DNA from: Isoperla grammatica
Taxonomy: Eukaryota > Arthropoda > Insecta > Plecoptera > Perlodidae
Assembly (NCBI GenBank): GCA_945910005.1
Contig: OX246743.1
Coordinates: forward strand, 12,754,587-12,818,586
Direction: 5' to 3'
Length of the DNA stretch: 64,000 nucleotides
Positions 11,497 through 23,625 of the stretch are shown in pieces (the first letter of the stretch is position 1; every line of letters starts with the position of its first letter). A model generated the notes under the pieces. It searched no databases and was not told where the DNA came from. It saw nothing but the letters and a program-made list of their open reading frames with translations. The translations under genes were made by a program, and so were the position numbers.

Positions 11497-12166
11497 GATC
11501 AGATCATTTTCTTGGATATTTTTTAAATCCAATGAAAGCCTCTTTTTGGAAATCTATCTATATTTGGAGTTACAATTACACTAAGAATGAATAGAGATAC
11601 AATGAGATTCATTCCTGCATACATTGAGAGCAGTGTGTTATTTACCAGTGTAAGCGAGGCAATTTCTATCGGCTGGCACGGCGTACGCAGTAACGTCGTA
11701 GCTTCGAATTAATGAGGTCTGGGGTTCAAAACCCATTACCCCCAATTTTTTTTTTCCACCTATTTCACACATTAATATCATTTATATCTCAGTTTGCGGC
11801 GGTTTTATTATCAGATCGTATTCTCATGGATATTTTTTAAATCCAATGAAACCTTCTGTTCTAAAATCCATATATGTTTCGTTACATGCATACATTGAGA
11901 GCCGTGTGTTATCTATACCAGTCTAAGCGATCCAACTTCCATCGTGAGGCATGGCGTACGCGGTAGCGTCGTGGACTAGTGTTTTAGAGGTCCGGGGTTC
12001 GAGACCCGTTACCACCACGATTTGTTTCTTCCATATTCAGAACAGCAAAGTTGAGAAGGGTTTACTAACGGGAAATTATTTTTTCAAGCGCTCGTAGCTA
12101 AAAACGTGTGGTTCAAATTTGTTTCTGTATTTTTTTTATTTTTTTTGCGTTAATTATCTTGACAAT
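11497..12166 (+). repeat. Dimeric tRNA-related SINE-like spacer, copy 5
   Basis: Complete copy with the cattttcttgg left end, gaattaatgagg in module 1 and a subtype II right half. Private changes are attcctgcat and cacattaatatc. The second A box is at 11952-11963 and the B box at 11996-12006. Confidence 0.93.
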
Positions 12167-14086
12167 AAAACGCCTAACAATCTCCTCAATGTGGCTCTCG
12201 TCACACCGTCATACTTGCGGCCCTCTTTGCAATCAAAACGCCTAACAATCTCCCCAATTTTGCTCTCGCCACTCCGCCATACTTGCGGCCCTCTTTTTAA
12301 TCCAAGCGCGTAACAATCTCCCCGATGTGGCTCTCGTCACTCCACCATACTTGCGGCCCTCTTTGCAATCAGAGCGCCTCATTATCTCCCCGATGCGGCT
12401 CTCGCCACTCCGTCATACTTGCGGCCCTCTTTGCAATCCAAGCGCCTAACAATCTCCTCAATGTGGCTCTTGTCACTCCACCATACTTGCGGCCCTCTTT
12501 GCAATTCAAGCGCCTTACAAACTCCCCAATGTGGATCTCGTCACTCCGTCATACTTGCGGCCCTATTTGCAATCAAAACGCCTTACAATCTCCCCAATGT
12601 GGCTCTCGTCACACCGTCATTCTTGCGGCCCTCTTTGCAATCCAAGCGCCTAATGTGGCTCTCCACTATACTTGCGGCCCTCTTTGCAATCCAAGCGCCT
12701 AGCAAACTCCCCAATGTGGCTCTCGTCACTCCGTTATACTTGCGGCCCTCTTTGCAATCCAAGCGCCTAGCAAACTCCCCAATGTGGCTCTCGTCACTCC
12801 GTCATACTTGCAGCCCTCTTTGCAATCAAAACGCATAGCATCTCCCCAATGTGGCTCTCGGCACTCCGTCATACTTGCGGCCCTCTTTGTAATCCAAGCG
12901 CCTTAATATCTCGCCACTTCGCCATTCTTGCGGCCCTCTTTTTAATCCAAGCGTCTAACAATCTCCCCAATGTGGCTCTCGTCACTCCACCATACTTGCG
13001 GCCCTCTTTGCAATCCAAGTGCCTAACATCTCCCTAAAGTGGCTCTCGCCACTCCGCCATACTTGCGGCCCTCTTTGCGATCCAAGCGCCTAACAATCTC
13101 CCCAATGTGGCTCCCGTCACTCGGTCATACTTGCGGCCCTCTTTGCAATCCAAGCGCCTTACAATCTCTCCAATGTGGCTCCCGTCACTTGGTCATACTT
13201 GGGGCCTTTTTGCAATCCAAGCGCCTAACAATCTCCCCAATGTGGCTCTCGTCATACCGCTATACTCGCGGCCCTCTTTGCAATCCAAGCACCTTACAAT
13301 CTCCCTAATGTGGCTCTCGCCACTCCGTCATACTTGCGGCCCTCTTTGCAATCCAAGCGCCTAACTATCTCCCCAATGTGGCTCTCGTCACTCTACCATA
13401 CTTGCGGCCCTCTATGCAATCAAAACGCCTAACAATCCCCCCAATGTGGCTCTCGTCACACCGTCATACTTGCGGCCCTCTTTGCAATCCAAGCGCCTTA
13501 CAATCTCCCCAATGTGGCTCTCGTCACTCGGTCATACTTGCGGCCCTCTTTGAAATCCAAGTGCCTTACAATCTCCTCAATGTGGCTCTCGTCACACCGC
13601 CATACTTGCGGCCCTCTTTGCAATCCAAGCGCCTTACAATCTCCCCAATGTGGCTCTCGTCACACCGCCATACTTGCGGCCCTCTTTGCAATCCAAGCGC
13701 CTTACAATCTCCCGAATGTGGCTCTCGTCACACCGCCAAACTTGTGGCCCTCTTTGCAATCCAAGCGCCTAACAATCTCTCCAATGTGGCTCTCGCCACT
13801 CCGTCATACTTGCGGCCCTCTTTGCAATCCAAGCGCCTTGCAATCTTCCCAATGTGGCTCTCGTCACACCGCCATACTTGCTGCCCTCTTTGCAATCAAA
13901 ACGCCTAACAATCTCCCCGATGTAGGCTCTCGCCACTCCGCCATTCTTGCGGCCCTCTTTGCAATCCAAGCGCCTTACAATCTCCCCAATATGGCTCTCG
14001 TCACTCCACCATACTTGCGGCCCTCTTTGCAATCAAAACGCCTAACAATCTCCCCAATGTGGCTCTCGTCACACCTTCATACTTGC
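12167..14086 (+). repeat. 68-bp satellite array, block 5 (HOR of 2590 bp with copy 5)
   Basis: About 28 monomers, the partner of block 4. Marker variants in the same order are the composite short monomer near 12648, acttggggcc near 13203, and cgcctaactatc near 13361. Private changes include gcaattcaagcg near 12501 and caaacttgtggcc near 13737. No gene is present. Confidence 0.97.
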
Positions 14087-14756
14087 GATCAGATCATTTT
14101 CTTGGATATTTTTTAAATCCAATGAAAGCCTCTTTTTGGAAATCTATCTATATTTGGAGTTACAATTACACTAAGAATGAATAGAGATACAATGAGATTC
14201 ATACCTGCATACATTGAGAGCAGTGTGTTATTTACCAGTGTAAGCGAGGCAATTTCTATCGGCTGGCACGGCGTACGCAGTAACGTCGTAGCTTCGAATT
14301 AATGAGGTCTGGGGTTCAAAACCCATTACCCCCAATTTTTTTTTCCACCTATTTCACACATTTATATCATTTATATCTCAATTTGCGGCGGTTTTATTAT
14401 CAGATCGTATTCTCATGGATATTTTTTAAATCCAATGAAACCTTCTGTTCGTAAATCCATATATGTTTCGTTACATGCATTAATTGAGAGCCGTGTGTTA
14501 TCTATACCAGTCTAAGCGATCCAACTTCCATCGTGAGGCATGGCGTACGCGGTAGCGTCGTGGACTAGTGTTTTAGAGGTCCGGGGTTCGAGACCCGTTA
14601 CCACCACGATTTTTTTCTTCCATATTCAGAGCAGCAAAGTTAAGAAGTGTTTACTAAGGGGAAATTATTTTTTTAAGCGCTCGTAGCTAAAAAACGTGTG
14701 GTTCAAATTTGTTTCTGTATTTTTTTAATTTTTTTTGCGTTAATTATCTTGACAAT
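14087..14756 (+). repeat. Dimeric tRNA-related SINE-like spacer, copy 6 (chimeric subtype)
   Basis: The left half matches copy 5: cattttcttgg end and gaattaatgagg. The right half is subtype I: ctcaatttgcgg, gttcgtaaatcc, gcattaattgag, cagagcagc and actaagggg. The subtype switch lies between about 14308 and 14380. The second A box is at 14541-14552 and the B box at 14585-14595. This looks like a recombinant between spacer subtypes. Confidence 0.92.
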
Positions 14757-16933
14757 AAAACGCCTAACAATCTCCCCAATGTGGCTCTCGTCACACCGTC
14801 ATACTTGCGGCCCTCTTTGCAATCAAAACGCCTAACAATCTCCCCAATGTGGCTCTCGTCACACCTTCATACTTGCGGCCCTTTTTTTAATCCAAGCGCC
14901 TAACAATCTCCCCGATGTGGCTCTCGTCACTCCGCCATACTTGAGGCCCTCTTTGCAATCCAAGCGCCTAACAATCTCGCCACTTCGCCATTCTTGCGGC
15001 CCTCTTTTTAATCCAAGCGTCTAACAATCTCCCCAATGTGGCTCTTGTCACTCCACCATACTTGCGGCCCTCTTTGCAATCAAAACGCCTAACAATCTCC
15101 CCAATGTGGCTTTCGGCACTCCACCATACATGCGGCCCTCTTTACAATCCAAGTGCCTTAAATCTCCCCAATTTGGCTCTCGCCACTCCGCCATACTTGC
15201 GGCCCTCTTTTGCAATCCAAGCGCCTAACAATCTTCCCAATGTCTCTCTCGTCACTCCACCATACTTGCGGCCCTCTTTGCAATCAGAGCGCCTCATTAT
15301 CTCCCCGATGCGGCTCTCGCCACTCCGTCATACTTGCGGCCCTCTTTGCAATCCAAGCGCCTAACAATCTCCTCAATGTGGCTCTCGTCACTCCACCATA
15401 CTTGCGGCCCTCTTTGCAATCCAAGCGCCTTACAAACTCCCCAATGTGGATCTCGTCACTCCGTCATACTTGCGGCCCTATTTGCAATCAAAACGCCTTA
15501 CAATCTCCCCAATGGGGCTCTCGTCACACCGTCATTCTTGCGGCCCTCTTTGCAATCCAAGCGCCTAATGTGGCTCTCCACTATACTTGCGGCCCTCTTT
15601 GCAATCCAAGCGCCTAGCAAACTCCCCAATGTGGCTCTCGTCACTCCGTCATACTTGCAGCCCTCTTTGCAATCAAAACGCATAGCATCTCCCCAATGTG
15701 GCTCTCGGCACTCCGTCATACTTGCGGCCCTCTTTGTAATCCAAGCGCCTAAATATCTCGCCACTTCGCCATTCTTGCGGCCCTCTTTTTAATCCAAGCG
15801 TCTAACAATCTCTCCAATGTGGCTCTCGTCACTCCACCATACTTGCGGCCCTCTTTGCAATCCAAGTGCCTAACATCTCCCTAAAGTGGCTCTCGCCACT
15901 CCGCCATACTTGCGGCCCTCTTTGCGATCCAAGCGCCTAACAATCTCCCCAATGTGGCTCCCGTCACTCGGTCATACTTGCGGCCCTCTTTGCAATCCAA
16001 GCGCCTTACAATCTCTCCAATGTGGCTCCCGTCACTTGGTCATACTTGGGGCCTTTTTGCAATCCAAGCGCCTAACAATCTCCCCAATGTGGCTCTCGTC
16101 ATACCGCCATACTCGCGGCCCTCTTTGCAATCCAAGCACCTTACAATCTCCCTAATGTGGCTCTCGCCACTCCGTCATACTTGCGGCCCTCTTTGCAATC
16201 CAAGCGCCTAACTATCTCCCCAATGTGGCTCTCGTCACTCTACCATACTTGCGGCCCTCTATGCAATCAAAACGCCTAACAATCCCCCCAATGTGGCTCT
16301 CGTCACACCGTCATACTTGCGGCCCTCTTTGCAATCCAAGCGCCTTACAATCTCCCCAATGTGGCTCTCGTCACTCGGTCATACTTGCGGCCCTCTTTGA
16401 AATCCAAGCGCCTTACAATCTCCTTAATGTGGCTCTCGTCACACCGCCATACTTGCGGCCCTCTTTGCAATCCAAGCGCCTTACAATCTCCCCAATGTGG
16501 CTCTCGTCACACCGCCATACTTGCGGCCCTCTTTGCAATCCAAGCGCCTTACAATCTCCCGAATGTGGCTCTCGTCACACCGCCATACTTGTGGCCCTCT
16601 TTGCAATCCAAGCGCCTAACAATCTCTCCAATGTGGCTCTCGCCACTCCGTCATACTTGCGGCCCTCTTTGCAATCCAAGCGCCTTGCAATCTCCCCAAT
16701 GTGGCTCTCGTCACACCGCCATACTTGCTGCCCTCTTTGCAATCAAAACGCCTAACAATCTCCCCGATGTAGGCTCTCGCCACTCCGCCATTCTTGCGGC
16801 CCTCTTTGCAATCCAAGCGCCTTACAATCTCCCCAATATGGCTCTCGTCACTCCACCATACTTGCGGCCCTCTTTGCAATCAAAACGCCTAACAATCTCC
16901 CCAATGTGGCTCTCGTCACACCTTCATACTTGC
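14757..16933 (+). repeat. 68-bp satellite array, block 6
   Basis: About 32 monomers. The first half follows block 2 (53-bp deleted monomer near 14974, cccaatttggctctcgcc near 15171, composite short monomer near 15558). The second half follows blocks 4 and 5, with acttggggcc near 16049 and gatgtaggctc near 16765. This mixed order suggests the unit was joined from two HOR types. No gene is present. Confidence 0.97.
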
Positions 16934-17603
16934 GATCAGATCATTTTCTTGGATATTTTTTAAATCCAATGAAAGCCTCTTTTTGGAAATCTATCTATAT
17001 TTGGAGTTACAATTACACTAAGAATGAATAGAGATACAATGAGATTCATACCTGCATACATTGAGAGCAGTGTGTTATTTACCAGTGTAAGCGAGGCAAT
17101 TTCTATCGGCTGGCACGGCGTACGCGGTAACGTCGTAGCTTCGAATACTTGAGGTCTGGGGTTCAAAACCCATTACCCCCAATTTTTTTTTTCCACCTAT
17201 TTCACACATTTATATCATTTATATCTCAGTTTGCGGCGGTTTTATTATCAGATCGTATTCTCATGGATATTTTTTAAATCCAATGAAACCTTCTGTTCTA
17301 AAATCCATATATGTTTCGTTACATGCATATATTGAGAGCCGTGTGTTATCTATACCAGTCTAAGCGATCCAACTTCCATCGTGAGGCATGGCGTACGCGG
17401 TAGCGTCGTGGACTAGTGTTTTAGAGGTCCGGGGTTCGAGACCCGTTACCACCACGATTTGTTTCTTCCATATTCAGAACAGCAAAGTTGAGAAGGGTTT
17501 ACTAACGGGAAATTATTTTTTCAAGCGCTCGTAGCTAAAAACGTGTGGTTCAAATTTGTTCCTGTATTTTTTTTATTTTTTTTGCGTTAATTATCTTGAC
17601 AAT
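16934..17603 (+). repeat. Dimeric tRNA-related SINE-like spacer, copy 7
   Basis: Complete copy of the cattttcttgg, subtype II class. Module 1 has gcgtacgcggtaacg instead of gcgtacgcagtaacg. It shares gcatatattgag with copy 3, and its flanking block is also the closest relative of block 3. The second A box is at 17389-17400 and the B box at 17433-17443. Confidence 0.93.
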
Positions 17604-20226
17604 AAAACGCCTAACAATCTCCCCAATGTGGCTCTCGTCACACCGTCATACTTGCGGCCCTCTTTGCAATCAAAACGCCTAACAATCTCCCCAATGTGGC
17701 TCTCGTCACACCTTCATACTTGCGGCCCTCTTTTTAATCCAAGCGCCTAACAATCTCCCCGATGTGGCTCTCGTCACTCCGCCATACTTGCGGCCCTCTT
17801 TGCAATCCAAGCGCCTAACAATCTCGCCACTTCGCCATTCTTGCGGCCCTCTTTTTAATCCAAGCGTCTAACAATCTCCCCAATGTGGCTCTCGTCACTC
17901 CACCGAACTTGCGGCCTTCTTTGCAATCAAAACGCCTAACAATCTCCCCAATGTGGCTCTCGGCACTCCACCATACTTGCGGCCCTCTTTACAATCCAAG
18001 CGCCTTAAATCTCCTCAATGTGGCTCTCGCCACTCCGCCATACTTGCGGCCCTCTTTTGCAATCCAAGCGCCTAACAATCTCCCCAATGTCTCTCTCGTC
18101 ACTCCACCATACTTGCGGCCCTCTTTGCAATCAGAGCGCCTCATTATCTCCCCGATGCGGCTCTCACCACTCCGTCATACTTGCGGCCCTCTTTGCAATC
18201 CAAGCGCCTAACAATCTCCCCAATGTGGCTCTCGTCACTCCACCATACTTGCGGCCCTCTTTGCAATCCAAGCGCCTTACAAACTCCCCAATGTGGATCT
18301 CGTCACTCCGTCATACTTGCGGCCCTATTTGCAATCAAAACGCCTAACAATCTCCCCAATGTGGCTCTCGTCACACCGTCATTCTTGCGGCCCTCTTTGC
18401 AATCCAAGCGCCTAACAATCTCCCCAATGTGGCTCTCGTCACACCGTCATTCTTGCGGCCCTCTTTGCAATTCAAGCGCCTAACAATCTCCCCAATGTGG
18501 CTCTCGTCACACCGTTAAACTTGCGGCCCTATTTGCAATCCAAGCGCCTAACAATCTCCTCAAAGTGGCTCTCGTCACTCCACCATACTTGCGGCCCTCT
18601 TTGCAATCGAAGTGCCTCATTTCTCCCTTATGTGGCTTTTGCCACTCCGCCATACTTGCGGCCCTCTTTGCAATCCAAGCGCCTAACAATCTCCCTATAG
18701 TGGCTCTCGCCACTCCGTCATACTTGCGGCCCTCTTTGCAATCCAAGCGCCTAACAATCTCCCCAATGTGGCTCTCGTCACTCCACTATACTTGCGGCCC
18801 TCTTTGCAATCCAAGCGCCTAACAAACTCCCCAATGTGGCTCTCGTCACTCCGTCATACTTGCAGCCCTCTTTGCAATCCAAGCGCCTAGCAAACTCCCC
18901 AATGTGGCTCTCGTCACTCCGTCATACTTGCGGCCCTCTTTGCAATCAAAACGCATAGCATCTCCCCAATGTTGCTCTCGACACTCCGTCATACTTGCGG
19001 CCCTCTTTGTAATCCAAGCGCCTAACAATCTCGCCACTTCGCCATTCTTGCGGCCCTCTTTTTAATCCAAGCGTCTAACAATCTCCCCAATGTGGCTCTC
19101 GTCACTCCACCATACTTGCGGCCCTCTTTGCAATCCAAGTGTCTAACATCTCCCTAATGTGGCTCTCGCCACTCCGCCATACTTGCGGCCCTCTTTGCGA
19201 TCCAAGCGCCTAACAATCTCCCCAATGTGGCTCCCGTCACTCGGTCATACTTGCGGCCCTCTTTGCAATCCAAGCGCCTTACAATCTCTCCAATGTGGCT
19301 CTCGTCACTCCGCCATACTTGCGGCCCTCTTTGCAATCCAAGCGCCTTACAATCTCTCCAATGTGGCTCTTGTCACACCGCCATACTTGCGGCCCTCTTT
19401 GCAATCAGAGCGCCTAACAATCGCCTTACAATCTCCCCAATGTGGCACTTTCACTCCGTCACTCTTGCGGCCCTCTTTGCAATCCAAGCGCCTAACAATC
19501 TCTCCAATGTGGCTCTCGCCACTCCGTCATACTTGCGGCCCTCTTTGCAATCCAAGCGCCTTACAATCTCTCCAATGTGGCTCTCGTCACACCGCCATAC
19601 TTGCGGCCCTCTTTGCAATCAGAGCGCCTAACAATCGCCTTACAATCTCCCCAATGTGGCACTTTCACTCCGTCACTCTTGCGGCCCTCTTTGCAATCCA
19701 AGCGCCTAACAATCTCTTCAATGTGGCTCTCGTCACTCCGTCATACTTGCGGCCCTCTTTGCAATCCAAGCGCCTTACAATCTCCCAAATGTGGCTCTCG
19801 TCATACCGCCATACTCGCGGCCCTCTTTGCAATCCAAGCACCTTACAATCTCCCTAATGTGGCTCTCGCCACTCCGTCATACTTGCGGCCCTCTTTGCAA
19901 TCCAAGCGCCTAACTATCTCCCCAATGTGGCTCTCGTCACTCTACCATACTTGCGGCCCTCTATGCAATCAAAACGCCTAACAATCCCCCCAATGTGGCT
20001 CTCGTCACACCGTCATACTTGCGTCCCTCTTTGCAATCCAAGCGCCTTACAATCTCCCCAATGTGGCTCTCGTCACTCGGTCATACTTGCGGCCCTCTTT
20101 GAAATCCAAGCGCCTTAAAATCTCCTCAATGTGGCTCTCGTCACACCGCCATACTTGCGGCCCTCTTTGCAATCCAACCGCCTTACAATCTCCCCAATGT
20201 GGCTCTCGTCACACCTTCATACTTGC
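17604..20226 (+). repeat. 68-bp satellite array, block 7
   Basis: About 38.5 monomers, related to block 3 but with an extra segment near 17770-18100 that includes the 53-bp deleted monomer and the aatgtctctctcgtc monomer. Two cgcctaacaatcgccttac duplications recur near 19411 and 19626, each followed by gtggcactttcactcc. Private changes include gcgtccctc near 20022 and aaccgcc near 20177. No gene is present. Confidence 0.97.
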
Positions 20227-20896
20227 GATCAGATCATTTTCTTGGATATTTTTTAAATCCAATGAAAGCCTCTTTTTGGAAATCTATCTATATTTGGAGT
20301 TACAATTACACTAAGAATGAATAGAGATACAATGAGATTCATACCTGCATACATTGAGAGCAGTGTGTTATTTACCAGTGTAAGCGAGGCAATTTCTATC
20401 GGCTGGCACGGCGAACGCAGTAACGTCGTAGCTTCGAATACTTGAGGTCTGGGGTTCAAAACCCATTACCCCCAATTTTTTTTTTCCACCTATTTCACAC
20501 ATTTATATCATTTATATCTCAGTTTGCGGCGGTTTTATTATCAGATCGTATTCTCATGGATATTTTTTAAATCCAATGAAAACTTCTGTTCTAAAATCCA
20601 TATATGTTTCGTTACATGCATACATTGAGAGCCGTGTGTTATCTATACCAGTCTAAGCGATCCAACTTCCATCGTGAGGCATGGCGTACGCGGTAGCGTC
20701 GTGGACTAGTGTTTTAGAGGTCCGGGGTTCGAGACCCGTTACCACCACGATTTGTTTCTTCCATATTCAGAACAGCAAAGTTGAGAAGGGTTTACTAACG
20801 GGAAATTATTTTTTCAAGCGCTCGTAGCTAAAAACGTGTGGTTCAAATTTGTTTCTGTATTTTTTTTATTTTTTTTGCGTTAATTATCTTGACAAT
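20227..20896 (+). repeat. Dimeric tRNA-related SINE-like spacer, copy 8
   Basis: Complete cattttcttgg, subtype II copy. Module 1 reads ggcgaacgcag, breaking the gcgtacgc palindrome kept elsewhere. The second A box is at 20682-20693 and the B box at 20726-20736. Confidence 0.93.
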
Positions 20897-22955
20897 AAAA
20901 CGCCTAACAATCTCCCCAATGTGGCTCTCGTCACACCGTCATACTTGCGGCCCTCTTTGCAATCAAAACGCCTAACAATCTCCCCAATGTGGCTCTCGTC
21001 ACACCTTCATACTTGCGGCCCTCTTTTTAATCCAAGCGCCTTACAATCTCCCCGATGTGGCTCTCGTCACTCTGCCATACTTGCGGCCCTCTTTGCAATC
21101 CAAGCGCCTAACAATCTCGCCACTTCGCCATTCTTGCGGCCCTCTTTTTAATCCAAGCGTCTAACAATCTCCCCAATGTGGCTCTCGTCACTCCACCATA
21201 CTTGCGGCCCTCTTTGCAATCAAAACGCCTAACAATCTCCCCAATGTGGCTCTCGGCACTCCACCATACTTGCGGCCCTCTTTACAATCCAAGCGCCTTA
21301 AATCTCCTCAATGTGGCTCTCGCCACTCCGCCATACTTGCGGCCCTCTTTTGCAATCCAAGCGCCTAACAATCTCCCCAATGTCTCTCTCGTCACTCCAC
21401 CATACTTGCGGCCCTCTTTGCAATCAGAGCGCCTCATTATCTCCCCGATGCGGCTCTCGCCACTCCGTCATACTTGCGGCCCTCTTTGCAATCCAAGCGC
21501 CTAACAATCTCCCCAATGTGGCTCTCGTCACTCCACCATACTTGCGGCCCTCTTTGCAATCCAAGCGCCTTACAAACTCCCCAATGTGGATCTCGTCACT
21601 CCGTCATACTTGCGGCCCTATTTGCAATCAAAACGCCTAACAATCTCCCCAATGTGGCTCTCGTCACACCGTCATTCTTGCGGCCCTCTTTGCAATCCAA
21701 GCGCTTAACAATCTCCCCAATGTGGCTCTCGTCACACCGTCATTCTTGCGGCCCTCTTTGCAATCCAAGCGCCTAACAATCTCCCCAATGTGGCTCTCGT
21801 CACACCGTTAAACTTGCGGCCCTATTTGCAATCCAAGCGCCTAACAATCTTCTCAAAGTGGCTCTCGTCACTCCACCATACTTGCGGCCCTCTTTGCAAT
21901 CGAAGTGCCTCATTTCTCCCTTATGTGGCTCTCGCCACTCCGCCATACTTGCGGCCCTCTTTGCAATCCAAGCGCCTAACAATCTCCCTAATGTGGCTCT
22001 CGCCACTCCGTCATACTTGCGGCCCTCTTTGCCATCCAAGCGCCTAACAATCTCCCCAATGTGGCTCTCGTCACTCCACTATACTTGCGGCCCTCTTTGC
22101 AATCCAAGCGCCTAACAAACTCCCCAATGTGGCTCTCGTCACTCCGTCATACTTGCAGCCCTCTTTGCAATCCAAGCGCCTAGCAAAGTCCCCAATGTGG
22201 CTCTCGTCACTCCGTCATACTTGCGGCCCTCTTTGCAATCAAAACGCATAGCATCTCCCCAATGTTGCTCTCGACACTCCGTCATACTTGCGGCCCTCTT
22301 TGTAATCCAAGCGCCTAACAATCTCGCCACTTCGCCATTCTTGCGGCCCTCTTTTTAATCCAAGCGTCTAACAATCTCCCCAATGTGGCTCTCGTCACTC
22401 CACCATACTTGCGGCCCTCTTTGCAATCCAAGTGCCTAACATCTCCCTAATGTGGCTCTCGCCACTCCGCCATACTTGCGGCCCTCTTTGCGATCCAAGC
22501 GCCTAACAATCTCCCCAATGTGGCTCCCGTCACTTGGTCATACTTGGGGCCTTTTTGCAATCCAAGCGCCTAACAATCTCCCCAATGTGGCTCTCGTCAC
22601 TCCACCATACCTGCGGCCCTCTTTGCAATCCAAGCGCCTTACAAACTCCCCAATGTGGCTCTCGTCACTCCGTCATACTTGCGGCCCTCTTTGCAATCCA
22701 AGCGCCTAACAAACTCCCCAATGTGGCTCTCGTCACTCCGTCATACTTGCGGCCCTCTTTGCAATCCAAGCGCCTAACAATCTCTCCAATGTGGCTCTCG
22801 TCACTTCGTCATACTTGCGGCCCTCTTTGCAATCCAAGCGCCTAACAATCTCCCCGATGTGATCTCTCGCCACTCCGCCATTCTTGCGGCCCTCTTTGCA
22901 ATCCAAGCGCCTTACAATCTCCCCAATGTGGCTCTCGTCACACCTTCATACTTGC
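20897..22955 (+). repeat. 68-bp satellite array, block 8
   Basis: About 30 monomers. It follows block 7 up to about 22500, then passes through the acttggggcc monomer near 22549 into a run of cgccttacaaactcccc monomers. It ends with an unusual gatgtgatctctcgcc monomer near 22855 where other blocks have gatgtgggctc, and it lacks the usual aatatggctc monomer before the spacer. No gene is present. Confidence 0.97.
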
Positions 22956-23625
22956 GATCAGATCATATTCTTGGATATTTTTTAAATCCAATGAAAGCCT
23001 CTTTTTGGAAATCTATCTATATTTGGAGTTACAATTACACTAAGAATGAATAGAGATACAATGAGATTCATACCTGCATACATTGAGAGCAGTGTGTTAT
23101 TTACCAGTGTAAGCGAGGCAATTTCTATCGGCTGGCACGGCGTACGCAGTAACGTCGTAGCTTCGAATATTTGAGGTCTGGGGTTCAAAACCCATTTCCC
23201 CAATTTTTTTTTTCCACCTATTTCACACATTTATATCATTTATATCTCAATTTGCGGCGGTTTTATTATCAGATCGTATTCTCATGGATATTTTTTAAAT
23301 CCAATGAAACCTTCTGTTCGTAAATCCATATATGTTTCGTTACATGCATTAATTGAGAGCCGTGTGTTATCTATACCAGACTAAGCGATCCAACTTCCAT
23401 CGTGAGGCATGGCGTACGCGGTAGCGTCGTGGACTAGTGTTTTAGAGGTCCGGGGTTCGAGACCCGTTACCACCACGATTTTTTTCTTCCATATTCAGAG
23501 CAGCAAAGTTGAGAAGGGTTTACTAAGGGGAAATTATTTTTTCAAGCGCTCGTAGCTAAAAAACGTGTGGTTCAAATTTGTTTCTGTATTTTTTTTATTT
23601 TTTTTGCGTTAATTATCTTGACAAT
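22956..23625 (+). repeat. Dimeric tRNA-related SINE-like spacer, copy 9
   Basis: Complete copy with the catattcttgg left end, gaatatttgagg in module 1 (shared with copy 2) and a subtype I right half. A private ccagactaag replaces ccagtctaag. The second A box is at 23410-23421 and the B box at 23454-23464. Confidence 0.93.

Noticed and set aside
15966..17166. Small conserved minus-strand frame of 68 codons across spacer module 1 (for example 16960-17166)
   Set aside because: It recurs only because the spacers are near-identical. It runs through the tRNA-like part, varies in length between copies with single-base changes, and has no recognisable domain.
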